From Clostridia bacterium (GTDB lineage Bacteria; Bacillota; Clostridia; Oscillospirales; Acutalibacteraceae): a stretch of 64,000 bases of DNA. The first letter of the stretch is position 1; every line of letters begins with the position of its first letter. Under the pieces are notes generated by a model that was given only the letters and a program-made list of their open reading frames with translations, was not told the DNA's origin and did no database searches. A program made the translations under genes and the position numbers. The stretch is taken from the NCBI GenBank assembly GCA_017440755.1, contig JAFSGP010000015.1, positions 1 through 64,000 on the forward strand, read 5' to 3'. This document shows, in pieces, positions 42,522 through 51,708 of the stretch.

Positions 42522-43760
42522 ATGAAAATCGCTGTAGCAGGAACCGGTTACGTGGGTCTTTCCATTGCTGTACTGCTGGCGCAGCACCATGAAGTGACGG
42601 CAGTGGATATCATACCCGAAAAAGTGGAACAGATTAACGCGCGCAAATCTCCCATTCAGGACGACTATATTGAACGGTATTTGGCGGAGAAGGAGCTGAA
42701 CCTGACCGCCACCTTGGACGGGGCTACCGCCTATGCGGACGCGGATTTCGTGGTGATTGCCGCCCCCACCAACTACGACAGCAAGAAGAACTATTTCGAC
42801 ACCTCGGCGGTGGAGACGGTCATTGATTTGGTGATGCAGGTGAACCCCAACGCCATTATGGTGATTAAATCCACCATTCCTGTGGGGTATACGCAGTCTA
42901 TCCGCGAGAAGACGGGCAGTAAGAACATTCTTTTCAGCCCCGAATTTCTGCGTGAGTCCAAGGCGCTGTATGATAACCTGTATCCCTCCCGTATTATTGT
43001 GGGCACCGACCCGGAAGATGCCCGCCTGACCGAGGCAGCGCACACCTTTGCTGCTCTGTTGCAGGAGGGGGCGCTGAAGGAGAACATCGCCACTCTGTTC
43101 ATGGGCTTTACCGAGGCAGAGGCGGTGAAGCTGTTCGCCAACACCTATCTGGCGCTGCGGGTGAGCTATTTTAACGAGCTGGATACCTACGCGGAGATGA
43201 AAGGGCTGTCCACGCGGGACATTATCGAGGGCGTCTGCCTCGACCCCCGTATCGGCGACCACTACAACAACCCCAGCTGCGGCTACGGCGGCTACTGCCT
43301 GCCGAAGGATACCAAGCAGCTGCTGGCCAACTACATGGACGTGCCTCAGAATATGATGACCGCCATTGTGGAGAGCAACCGCACCCGAAAGGACTTTATT
43401 GCGGAGCAGCTGTTGCATATTGCGGGGTACTACGACGGCTACAACCGAGGGGATTATTCCGCCGGCGAGTTCAAGCAGTGTGTCATTGGTGTCTACCGCC
43501 TGACGATGAAGAGCAACAGTGACAACTTCCGCCAGAGCTCCATTCAGGGTGTGATGAAGCGTATCAAGGCAAAGGGCGCCACCGTTATCGTGTACGAGCC
43601 TACCTTAGAGGACGGCAGCACCTTCTTTGGCAGTAAGGTGGTCAATGATTTGGCGGAGTTTAAGCGGCTCAGCCACGCCATTATTGCCAACCGCTACGAC
43701 CCCTGTCTGGACGACGTGGAGGACAAGGTGTACACCCGCGATATTTACCATCGAGATTAA
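42522..43760 (+). CDS. ugd: UDP-glucose 6-dehydrogenase
   Basis: Oxidises UDP-glucose to UDP-glucuronate with NAD, supplying capsule or wall polysaccharides. The 412-residue protein has an N-terminal Rossmann motif [12 protein letters not shown] (about 4-15), KSTIPVGYT (near 119), [11 protein letters not shown] (near 142) and the catalytic Cys 259 in [15 protein letters not shown]. The C-terminal UDP-binding domain includes [19 protein letters not shown]. No glycosyltransferase cluster is adjacent. AAGGAG precedes the ATG. Confidence 0.95.
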   Translation: MKIAVAGTGYVGLSIAVLLAQHHEVTAVDIIPEKVEQINARKSPIQDDYIERYLAEKELNLTATLDGATAYADADFVVIAAPTNYDSKKNYFDTSAVETVIDLVMQVNPNAIMVIKSTIPVGYTQSIREKTGSKNILFSPEFLRESKALYDNLYPSRIIVGTDPEDARLTEAAHTFAALLQEGALKENIATLFMGFTEAEAVKLFANTYLALRVSYFNELDTYAEMKGLSTRDIIEGVCLDPRIGDHYNNPSCGYGGYCLPKDTKQLLANYMDVPQNMMTAIVESNRTRKDFIAEQLLHIAGYYDGYNRGDYSAGEFKQCVIGVYRLTMKSNSDNFRQSSIQGVMKRIKAKGATVIVYEPTLEDGSTFFGSKVVNDLAEFKRLSHAIIANRYDPCLDDVEDKVYTRDIYHRD

Positions 43761-43763
43761 AGG

Positions 43764-43796
43764 AAAACGAGGCATCGTCACGATGCCTCGTTTTTG
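43764..43796 (+). terminator. Intrinsic terminator of alr-ugd
   Basis: ACGAGGCATCG and CGATGCCTCGT with a TCA loop, followed by TTTT. Confidence 0.88.
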
Positions 43797-44060
43797 CGTA
43801 GGGAACGGAGATGGCACAGACCACAATCGGCATTCGCAGGGGCGATTCACGAATCGCCCGCGGACAGTCGGGGACGCCTGTCCCTACGTTTCGGGGTGGG
43901 TGCAACTTGCGAGACGGGACGGGAAACCCGTCCCCTACGGATTACACAAATCAAAAATCCTATCGTAGGGGAGGGGCTTGCCCCTCCCGTTTCGGGCGAA
44001 CGGTCTGCACAAGCCGCAAACTGTAGGGGCGGGCGTCCCGACCGCCCGTTATCACAAAGA
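43796..44060. repeat. Cluster of extragenic palindromes
   Basis: No gene between ugd and gpsA-tagD. Palindromic units: AGGGGCGATTC/GAATCGCCC (43839-43860), GGACAG/CTGTCC, ACGGGAC/GTCCC (43917-43940), GTAGGGGAGGG...CCCTCCCG (43965-43990), GTAGGGGCGGG...CCGCCCG (44023-44048). The third is a copy of the unit at 17198. The likely gpsA-tagD promoter lies in the AT-rich stretch at about 44070-44105. Confidence 0.7.
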
Positions 44061-44146
44061 TTTCTCATCGTTGCATTTTTTACATAAGTATGGTAAACTA
44101 TAATGGTACGCATAGGCTATGACGGAGAAACGGAGAGGAAATAGCT

Positions 44147-45610
44147 ATGACGCAGACGATCGGAGTTTTGGGCGCCGGCACCTGGGGTATGGCGCTGGCG
44201 CGAATGCTGGCGGTGCAGGGGCATCGGGTGACGGTGTGGTCGGCACTGCCCCACGAGGTAGACCAGCTGGCGGCGGAACGGGTACACCCCAACCTGCCGG
44301 ATATGGTGATTCCCGCGGATATTATTTTTACCAAGAACATAGAGGAGGTCTGTCGCGGTCAGGCGGTGCTGGTGTTTGCGGTGCCGTCCCCCTACGTGCG
44401 GGCTACGGCGGCGGCAGCCCGCCCCTTTATCCCTGACGGACAGATTATCGTGGACGTGGCCAAGGGCATCGAGGCGGACACCCTCTATACCATGACCGAG
44501 GTCATTCGGGACGAACTGCAGCGGGACGGCGGCTGTCGGAACGTGAAATTGGTAGCGCTATCGGGTCCCACCCACGCGGAGGAGGTAGCCCGCGACCTAC
44601 CTACCACCATTGTTTCCGCCGCCACCGACCTGTCGGTGGCACAGACGGTGCAGAGCCTGTTTATGAACACCTGTATGCGTGTGTACACCAACGTGGACAT
44701 ACTGGGCGTAGAGCTGTGCGGCGCGGTGAAGAACATTCTCGCACTGGCGGCGGGTATTTCCGTCGGTCTCGGCTATGGCGACAACGCCAAGGCCGCTATC
44801 ATCACCCGCGGTATGGCGGAGTTGACCCGCTTAGGGCTGGCAATGGGCTGTATGGAGCAGACTTTTTCGGGTCTGGCAGGTATGGGTGACCTCATCGTTA
44901 CCGCCACCAGCCGTCACAGCCGCAACAACCGCTGCGGTCAGCTCATTGGTAGCGGGGTAAGACCTGCCGATGCCATTGCTGCCGTGGGCATGGTGGTGGA
45001 GGGAATCCACGCCATTCCCGCCGCACTTAAATTAGCGCGCCGCTACGGGGTGGAGATGCCCATTGTGGAGGCGGTGGACAGCGTGGTGAGCGGCGGTGCC
45101 GACCCGGCCGAGGCGGTGCGGGAGCTGATGAGCCGCGGCGCTAAGGACGAGCTGACCACCACCCCGTATGACGTGAATTTTGAGAATAACCACCTGTGTG
45201 ATGGGAGAAGAAACGGTATGAAACGAGTGATTACCTACGGCACCTTTGACCTGTTGCATTACGGGCACATCAACCTGCTCCGTCGTGCCAGAGCCTTGGG
45301 GGACTATCTGGTGGTGGCGCTGTCCACCGACGAGTTCAACAGGGACGAGAAAAATAAGACCTGCTATTTCACCTACGAGCAGCGCAAGATGCTGCTGGAG
45401 GCAATGCGATACGTGGATTTGGTGATTCCCGAGAGCGATTGGGACCAAAAGCGGCGGGACGTCCATGAGTACCACATCGACACCTTTGTAATGGGGGACG
45501 ATTGGAAGGGTAAATTCGATTTCCTCAAGGAGGAGGGAGTCGAGGTGGTGTATCTGCCCCGCACACCGGAGGTCAGCACCACCGAAATCAAGCAGGATTT
45601 AGCAAAGTGA
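44147..45610 (+). CDS. gpsA: Fused glycerol-3-phosphate dehydrogenase-CTP:glycerol-3-phosphate cytidylyltransferase
   Basis: One reading frame of 487 residues joins two enzymes. Residues about 1-335 are GpsA (DHAP to sn-glycerol 3-phosphate): VLGAGTWGMALARML, AVPSPYVR, SGPTHAEEVA, GVELCGAVKNILALAAG (catalytic Lys) and GLAGMGDLIVTATS. A 20-residue linker leads to residues 358-487, a complete TagD-like cytidylyltransferase: YGTFDLLHYGHINLLRRA (HxGH) and RTPEVSTTEI (RT-x-STT). Together they would make CDP-glycerol, the teichoic acid precursor. At 45203-45220 a GGGAG site and ATG precede the TagD part, and stops occur nearby in another frame. Separate TagD initiation or a recent frame-fusion event is therefore possible. 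Confidence 0.9.
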   Translation: MTQTIGVLGAGTWGMALARMLAVQGHRVTVWSALPHEVDQLAAERVHPNLPDMVIPADIIFTKNIEEVCRGQAVLVFAVPSPYVRATAAAARPFIPDGQIIVDVAKGIEADTLYTMTEVIRDELQRDGGCRNVKLVALSGPTHAEEVARDLPTTIVSAATDLSVAQTVQSLFMNTCMRVYTNVDILGVELCGAVKNILALAAGISVGLGYGDNAKAAIITRGMAELTRLGLAMGCMEQTFSGLAGMGDLIVTATSRHSRNNRCGQLIGSGVRPADAIAAVGMVVEGIHAIPAALKLARRYGVEMPIVEAVDSVVSGGADPAEAVRELMSRGAKDELTTTPYDVNFENNHLCDGRRNGMKRVITYGTFDLLHYGHINLLRRARALGDYLVVALSTDEFNRDEKNKTCYFTYEQRKMLLEAMRYVDLVIPESDWDQKRRDVHEYHIDTFVMGDDWKGKFDFLKEEGVEVVYLPRTPEVSTTEIKQDLAK

Positions 45611-45622
45611 GGAAGTGTAGCT

Positions 45623-46354
45623 ATGTTTGAGGCGAAGCGAATAAAGGACGAGTGCGTGGCGTGGATACGGCAGTTCTTTGCAGAGAACGGGCCCGACTGC
45701 AACGCGGTGGTGGGCATCTCCGGCGGCAAGGATAGCTCCGTGGTGGCGGCTCTGTGCGTGGAGGCACTGGGGCGGGACCGCGTTATCGGCGTGCTGATGC
45801 CCTGCGGCGAGCAGGCGGACATCGACTGCTCGCAGAAGCTGGTGGACCATCTGGGTATCCGCCACTACACGGTGAACGTGCAGGCGGCGGTGGAGGGGCT
45901 GAAGGCGGCGATGCCTGCGGACCTGCCTCTGTCTGCTCAGAGCATCACCAACCTGCCGCCCCGTATCCGTATGTCCGCGCTGTACGCGGTATCCCAGAGC
46001 TGCAACGGGCGGGTGGCGAACACCTGCAACCTGTCGGAGGACTGGGTGGGCTATTCCACCCGCTACGGCGATGCGGCGGGGGATTTCAGCCCCCTGAGCC
46101 GTCTGACGGTGGCAGAGGTCAAGGAGATTGGTCACCTGTTGGGGCTGCCCTACGATTTGGTGGAGAAAACCCCCATCGACGGGCTGTGTGGCAAGACGGA
46201 CGAGGAGAATTTAGGCTTCACCTACGCCGAGCTGGACCGCTATATCCGCACCGGCGTCATGGAGGACGAGGCAAAAAAAGCCCGCATCGACCGCCTGCAC
46301 CGCATCAACCAATTCAAATTAGAGCTGATGCCGGTATTCGAGCCGAAGCTGTGA
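45623..46354 (+). CDS. nadE: NAD synthase (ammonia-dependent type)
   Basis: Amidates nicotinate adenine dinucleotide to NAD using ATP and ammonia. The 243-residue protein has the PP-loop VVGISGGKDSSVVAALC (about 28-44), NTCNLSEDWVGYSTRYGD (near 133) and DFSPLSRLTVAEV. KTPIDGLCGKTDEENLGFTY lies at the C-terminus. No glutaminase domain. It lies 12 nt after gpsA-tagD. Confidence 0.94.
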   Translation: MFEAKRIKDECVAWIRQFFAENGPDCNAVVGISGGKDSSVVAALCVEALGRDRVIGVLMPCGEQADIDCSQKLVDHLGIRHYTVNVQAAVEGLKAAMPADLPLSAQSITNLPPRIRMSALYAVSQSCNGRVANTCNLSEDWVGYSTRYGDAAGDFSPLSRLTVAEVKEIGHLLGLPYDLVEKTPIDGLCGKTDEENLGFTYAELDRYIRTGVMEDEAKKARIDRLHRINQFKLELMPVFEPKL

Positions 46355-46360
46355 TACAAA

Positions 46361-46388
46361 AAACTTCCCTTTTGGGAAGTTTTTTGTT
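46361..46388 (+). terminator. Intrinsic terminator of nadE
   Basis: AAACTTCCC and GGGAAGTTT with a TTTT loop, followed by T residues. Confidence 0.85.
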
Positions 46389-46449
46389 GTTTACAGGGCT
46401 TTTTTGTGGTATAGTTTACACATAGTCTTTAGTGGGAGGTTTGGTACGG

Positions 46450-48921
46450 ATGAAACACGCACACGCGATAAGCAAAAAAGCCGTCACCATCGGCGTGGGC
46501 GTGGCGACAGGCTGTGCGCTGCTGCTGGCGGTGCTGTGGCTGTGTCTTGTCCGTTTGGCACCGACGGAGCAACCGACGGATGCCTCCTCTGCCGTGTGGG
46601 AGGATACAACCACCGCCGAGACCACCACGACCACTACAGAGGCGGAAACCACCACCGCCGACACCACGGAGGAGTCCACCACCACGACCACGGCCATCAC
46701 CACCACGACCACCAAGCGCAAGGTGGTGCTGGAGGTCACCTCCCATCCCAACAAGGATATCACCGTCACCGAGTCTGCCACCGTATTTACCGGCACCTCC
46801 GACCCCACACAGCCGTTGCTCATCAACGGCAAGGCGGTGGAGCGGGAGCCTGACGGCGCTTTTTCGGTGGAATTCCCGCTGACACCGGGTGCGAATTATT
46901 TTACCTTTTCCCACAAGGGGAAGGAGGCCACCTACATAGTCCGCTATAACTTTGTGATCATTCAGTCCTTTTCGCCCTCCGGCTCCCCACGGTACAAGAG
47001 CGGCTCCACTATGAGCGTGGTCGTTACCGCCCGCAAGGGCAGTACGGTAAAAGCCACCTTCCGCGGGCAGACGGTGACCCTGACACAGGTTGCCGCCCAG
47101 CAGGACAGCGAGCAGGCGGTGGAGAGCCGCACCTTCGTCACCTATGTGGGTAGCTTCGCCCTGCCGAAGGACAACGTCACCGACCTGTCGCTGGGTGCGG
47201 TGAGCATCACCGCCACCTGCGACGGAAAGACCGCCACCCGTACGTCGGGGAACATCGTATGCGAAAAGGCGGCGCTGGAGCCGATCGCGGAGATCATCAC
47301 CTATTCGGCGGAGACCTTTAACGGTAACACCGCCGACGATGCCTCCCGCCCCACCAACAACTACCTGCCACAGGGTACGGTGGACTACGTGGTGGGTCGC
47401 ACCTATTACGAGGATAAGGAATACCTCAACCTGCGTTGCGGGCGACGGGTCTACGTGACCAAAAAGAACGAGCCTGGCAACAATGTGGTGCAGGTGACCA
47501 AGCAATATGCGGGCACCTTGCCCGACACCAACCGCCTGTCGGTGGCGGGGGTGGAGATGGACCCCCGTTTGACCACCGTCACCCTCAACACCCAATGGAA
47601 AGCACCGTTTTTGCTGGATCTACTCCCCCAGACCTATACGGATGCGGTGCATCAGAACTATACCGTCAGCGATGTGACCTGCGCGTATGTGGAGATCAAA
47701 TTCTGCTATGCTTCTGCCCTTACGGGCGACCTCACTTTTCCGAAAAATCACCCCGTTTTTACCCGTGCAGAGATCAAAAAGGGAACGGATAGCTGCACCC
47801 TGCGGTTGTATCTCAAAAAGACGGGCGGTTTTTACGGCTGGGACGCCTTTTACAATGCCAAGGGACAGCTGGTGTTTCAGTTTTTGCATCCGGCACAGGT
47901 GAAGCCCGCCAAAAACGCCTACGGAGCGGACCTGAGCGGGGTGAAGATTCTGCTGGATGTGGGACACGGCGGTGCCAGCTGCGGCGCGGTGGGTCTGGAT
48001 AACGCCCGCCCCGAGGCGGAGCGCAACCTGTATCTGGCAGGACTGCTCAAAAAGGAGCTGGAAAGCATCGGTGCCACCGTTATCCTCAACCGCACCGACA
48101 ACAGCACCGTATTGGCGGATACCCGCTGCCAGCAACTCAAAAAGCTGAAGCCGGACCTCTGCATTGCCATTCACCACGACGCCAACGGGTCCGCCATCGC
48201 CAACGGATTTGGGTCTTTCTATTCCACCCTGTTTTCCCGTGAAGCCGCACGGTATATCTACGAGGAAACGATGAAAACGGGCATTTACAACGGGTCGGCG
48301 GCGGGTAACCGCAACCGCCTGGACTGGCACTATTATTTCGTTGCCCGTATGTCGGATTGTCCTGTGGTGCTGACGGAGAATGGGTTTATGACCAGCGCGC
48401 TGGACCATAAGGGGATTATGAGCGACACCGTCAACTGGCAAAAGGCACAGGCGATCACCCGTGGTGTGGCGAAGTATTTTCTGTCCATTCGGCTGAAGGA
48501 CGCTCCCGTGTTTACAACCACCACCGAAAAGACGACGAAAACCACCATCGAAAAGACGACCGCAACCACTACACAGAAAACGGTGACTACCACCAAGACC
48601 ACCACCACGGTGACCGCCTTGCCGCCTGCTACGACGCAGAACACCACGCACACCACGGCTGCGACTACCTCCGCAACCACCGTTTCCACCACGGCGGAAA
48701 CCACGAGCACGGAGAGCACCACCGTACCCACGATGGATACAGACACCACGGCGGCGGATACCACCCAAACGGAGACCCTCACCACGGGCGGCACCACCGC
48801 AGAAACAAGCGAAACGACGGATAGCACCACCGTGGAAACAAGCGTCACCGAAACCGACAGCACCACCCAAGAGACCACCACCGAAACCGCTCCGCCGACG
48901 CAAACGGATACACTACAATAA
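46450..48921 (+). CDS. Large N-acetylmuramoyl-L-alanine amidase with Thr-rich linkers
   Basis: Cell-surface peptidoglycan amidase of 823 residues: membrane anchor at about 10-35, Thr/Glu linker (about 48-95), beta-sandwich regions (about 97-250) and a region of unknown fold (about 260-490). Then comes an Amidase_3 domain (about 498-690) and a Thr-rich tail (about 695-823). The zinc and catalytic residues appear intact: H506 (LLDVGHGG), E522 (RPEAERN), H575 (AIHHDAN) and E643 (LTENGFM). The start at 46450 was chosen because GGGAGG is 10 nt upstream. The Thr-rich tail has no sorting motif and resembles that of the S41-like protein. Confidence 0.88.
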   Translation: MKHAHAISKKAVTIGVGVATGCALLLAVLWLCLVRLAPTEQPTDASSAVWEDTTTAETTTTTTEAETTTADTTEESTTTTTAITTTTTKRKVVLEVTSHPNKDITVTESATVFTGTSDPTQPLLINGKAVEREPDGAFSVEFPLTPGANYFTFSHKGKEATYIVRYNFVIIQSFSPSGSPRYKSGSTMSVVVTARKGSTVKATFRGQTVTLTQVAAQQDSEQAVESRTFVTYVGSFALPKDNVTDLSLGAVSITATCDGKTATRTSGNIVCEKAALEPIAEIITYSAETFNGNTADDASRPTNNYLPQGTVDYVVGRTYYEDKEYLNLRCGRRVYVTKKNEPGNNVVQVTKQYAGTLPDTNRLSVAGVEMDPRLTTVTLNTQWKAPFLLDLLPQTYTDAVHQNYTVSDVTCAYVEIKFCYASALTGDLTFPKNHPVFTRAEIKKGTDSCTLRLYLKKTGGFYGWDAFYNAKGQLVFQFLHPAQVKPAKNAYGADLSGVKILLDVGHGGASCGAVGLDNARPEAERNLYLAGLLKKELESIGATVILNRTDNSTVLADTRCQQLKKLKPDLCIAIHHDANGSAIANGFGSFYSTLFSREAARYIYEETMKTGIYNGSAAGNRNRLDWHYYFVARMSDCPVVLTENGFMTSALDHKGIMSDTVNWQKAQAITRGVAKYFLSIRLKDAPVFTTTTEKTTKTTIEKTTATTTQKTVTTTKTTTTVTALPPATTQNTTHTTAATTSATTVSTTAETTSTESTTVPTMDTDTTAADTTQTETLTTGGTTAETSETTDSTTVETSVTETDSTTQETTTETAPPTQTDTLQ

Positions 48922-48960
48922 TAAAAGAGCCGCTGTGCATACGCACAGCGGCTCTTTTTG
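48922..48960. terminator. Bidirectional terminator between amidase and valS
   Basis: AAAAGAGCCGCTGTGC and GCACAGCGGCTCTTTT with a short loop; A- and T-rich flanks allow use on both strands. Confidence 0.9.
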
Positions 48961-48969
48961 CGGTTTTAA

Positions 48970-51681
48970 TTACTTCATCGCTTCCATAGACTGGGTGAGC
49001 AGTGCCAGTTTCTCCTGCATCTGCGCAGCCTGTTCGCGGGCACCATTGACAACCGCCTCGGGCGCCTTGTCGGTGAATGCCTTGTTGTTCAGGCGCGCCA
49101 GCACGCCGTCCAGCTGCTTCTGCACATTGGCATACTCCTTTTCCAGACGGGCCAGCTCCGCGGCCTTGTCCACCAGAGCGTCCAGCGGGATTTTCACCGT
49201 GGCGGCGGCGGTGACGATGCTCACCGCACCGGGTACGTCAAAGCTCTCGCCCACCTGCACCTCGGCGGCGGAAGCCAACCGCTGCAGGAAGGGAATACCT
49301 GCCGTAAAGGTGTCCGCAAAGGCGGTCTCGATGTACAGGTCCGCCTTTTTGGAGGGGGGCACGTTCATCTCAGCGCGGCGGTTACGAATGCCGCGGATAG
49401 CCTCCATGATGCGCTCCATCTCTTTCTCCTCGGCGGGGAAGGCATAGGCGGCATCGTAGACAGGCCAAGGAGAAACCATCAGGCTGTCGCCCTCGTGGGG
49501 CAGAGCCTGCCAGATTTCCTCGGTGATGAAGGGCATAAAGGGATGCAGCAGGTGCAGCATACCGTTCATCACGTATAGCAGTACGCGGCGGGCGCTGTCC
49601 GCGCCCTCGCCCTGCAGACGGGACTTGCACAGTTCGATGTACCAGTCGCAGTAGGTATCCCAGATAAAGTCGTACAGTTTGCTGACGGCGATACCCAGCT
49701 CGAACTTCTCCAGATTGTCGGTGACTGCCTGAGTCAGCTCGTTGAAGCGGGACAGCACCCACTTATCCTCCAGCGTCAGCTCCGCGGGCAGGGTGAGCGC
49801 CACCTCGTGCCCCTCTAAGTTCATCCGCAGGAAGCGGGCGGCGTTCCACAGCTTGTTGGCAAAGTTGCGGGAGGCCTCCACCTTGTCGGTCATATAGCGC
49901 ATATCGTTACCGGGGCTGTTACCCGTCGCCAGCATAAAGCGCAGAGCATCGGCACCGTACTTTTCGATTTCCTCCAAGGGGTCCACGCCGTTGCCCAAGG
50001 ACTTGGACATCTTGCGACCTTGGCTGTCACGGACCAAGCCGTGAATCAGCACCGTCTTGAAGGGGCTCTTGCCGGTGTAAGCTAAGCCCGAGAAAATCAT
50101 ACGGCTTACCCAGAAGCCGATGATGTCGTAGCCGGTCACCAGCGTGTCGGTGGGATAGAAGTAGTCCAGCTCCTCCGTCTTGTCGGGCCAACCCAGAGTG
50201 GAGAAGGGCCACAGAGCCGAGGAGAACCAAGTATCCAGTGTATCGCTGTCCTGGGTCAGATGGACACTGCCGCACTTGGGGCAGACGGCGGGCGCCTCTT
50301 TGGCCACCACCGTCTCGCCGCAGTCGTCGCAGTAGAAGGCGGGGATACGGTGCCCCCACCACAGCTGACGGGAGATACACCAGTCGCGGGTGGCGCGCAT
50401 CCAGTTGAGGTAGTTCTTGGTGAAGCGCTCGGGGACGAAGGTGATTTCTCCCTTCTCCACCGCCTCGATGGCGGGACCCGCCAGCGGCTCCATCTTAACG
50501 AACCACTGCTTGGACACCATCGGCTCGATGACCTGATGGCAACGGTAGCAGGTACCCACGTCGTGCTTCAGGTCCTCGGTCTCCTTGAGATAGCCGCCCG
50601 CCTCCAAGTCCACAAGGATAGCCTTGCGTGCCTCCAGAGCGGTCATGCCGGCATACTTGCCGCAGTCCAGTACAGCCGGCTCGTCCGCCGCTGCCTTGCG
50701 GTCGGCGATGTACTCGTCTGCCGCCGCCTTGTCCGCGGCGCCGGTCATATGTCCGTCGTAAGTAAACACACGAATCATCGGCAGGTCGTGGCGACGTCCC
50801 ACCTCAAAGTCGTTGGGGTCGTGGGCGGGGGTAATCTTCACCACGCCGGTACCCTTGGTCATATCCGCGTGCTCGTCGCACACGATGGGAATCTCTTTGT
50901 TCAGCAACGGCAGAATCACGTGGCAGCCGTGAAGGTGCTTGTACCGCTCGTCCTCCGCGTTAATCGCCACGGCGGTATCGCCCAGCATGGTCTCGGGGCG
51001 GGTGGTGGCCAACTCCAGCTGCTCGCCCGTCTCTTTCACGGTGTACAGCAGGTGCCAGAAGTGACCGTCCTTCTCCTCGTACTCCACCTCCGCGTCGGAA
51101 ATCGAGGTGTTGCAGGTGGGACACCAGTTGACCATACGGTTGCCGCGGTAGATGAGACCCTGCTCATACAGGCGAATGAAAACCTCCTTCACCGCCGCAG
51201 AACAGCCCTCGTCCATGGTGAAGCGCTCCCGCTCCCAGTCACAGCTGGAGCCGATGGTTTTCAGCTGGCTGACGATGCGGTTGCCGTACTTTTCTTTCCA
51301 TGCCCAGGCGCGCTCCAAGAAGCCCTCGCGACCCAGCATCTCCTTGGTCAGACCCTCTTCCCGCATGGCCTCCACCACCTTCGCCTCGGTGGCGATGGAG
51401 GCGTGGTCGGTGCCGGGCATCCACAGGGCCTCATAGCCCTGCATACGCCGCCAGCGGATGAGGATATCCTGCAGGGTATTATCCAGCGCATGACCCATAT
51501 GCAGCTGTCCCGTGATGTTGGGGGGCGGCATCATAATGGTGTAGGGCTTTTTCGCCTTGCCGTCCGCGTCCTTGGCGTTGGCGGTGGCGTGGAAATACCC
51601 GCCGTCCACCCAAAATTGATAGGTGCGCTTTTCCACCTCGCGGGGGTCGTACACCTTTGCTAAATCCTTGCTCTGTGCCAT
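48970..51681 (-). CDS. valS: Valyl-tRNA synthetase
   Basis: Charges tRNA-Val; class I synthetase of 903 residues. PPPNITGQLHMGHALD contains the HxGH motif (HMGH, about 48-51). CP1 editing elements include TTRPETMLGDTAVAI. The KMSKS loop is RKMSKSLGNGVDP (near 530). A C-terminal coiled coil (about 840-903) binds tRNA. The ATG at 51681 follows AAAGGA with a longish spacer; an upstream GTG would add seven residues. No T-box was found before it. It follows metG on the same strand 27 nt later, so the two are probably cotranscribed. Confidence 0.96.
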   Translation of the reverse strand: MAQSKDLAKVYDPREVEKRTYQFWVDGGYFHATANAKDADGKAKKPYTIMMPPPNITGQLHMGHALDNTLQDILIRWRRMQGYEALWMPGTDHASIATEAKVVEAMREEGLTKEMLGREGFLERAWAWKEKYGNRIVSQLKTIGSSCDWERERFTMDEGCSAAVKEVFIRLYEQGLIYRGNRMVNWCPTCNTSISDAEVEYEEKDGHFWHLLYTVKETGEQLELATTRPETMLGDTAVAINAEDERYKHLHGCHVILPLLNKEIPIVCDEHADMTKGTGVVKITPAHDPNDFEVGRRHDLPMIRVFTYDGHMTGAADKAAADEYIADRKAAADEPAVLDCGKYAGMTALEARKAILVDLEAGGYLKETEDLKHDVGTCYRCHQVIEPMVSKQWFVKMEPLAGPAIEAVEKGEITFVPERFTKNYLNWMRATRDWCISRQLWWGHRIPAFYCDDCGETVVAKEAPAVCPKCGSVHLTQDSDTLDTWFSSALWPFSTLGWPDKTEELDYFYPTDTLVTGYDIIGFWVSRMIFSGLAYTGKSPFKTVLIHGLVRDSQGRKMSKSLGNGVDPLEEIEKYGADALRFMLATGNSPGNDMRYMTDKVEASRNFANKLWNAARFLRMNLEGHEVALTLPAELTLEDKWVLSRFNELTQAVTDNLEKFELGIAVSKLYDFIWDTYCDWYIELCKSRLQGEGADSARRVLLYVMNGMLHLLHPFMPFITEEIWQALPHEGDSLMVSPWPVYDAAYAFPAEEKEMERIMEAIRGIRNRRAEMNVPPSKKADLYIETAFADTFTAGIPFLQRLASAAEVQVGESFDVPGAVSIVTAAATVKIPLDALVDKAAELARLEKEYANVQKQLDGVLARLNNKAFTDKAPEAVVNGAREQAAQMQEKLALLTQSMEAMK

Positions 51682-51708
51682 AGTGTTACTCGTTCCTTTC
51701 ACGGGTTA

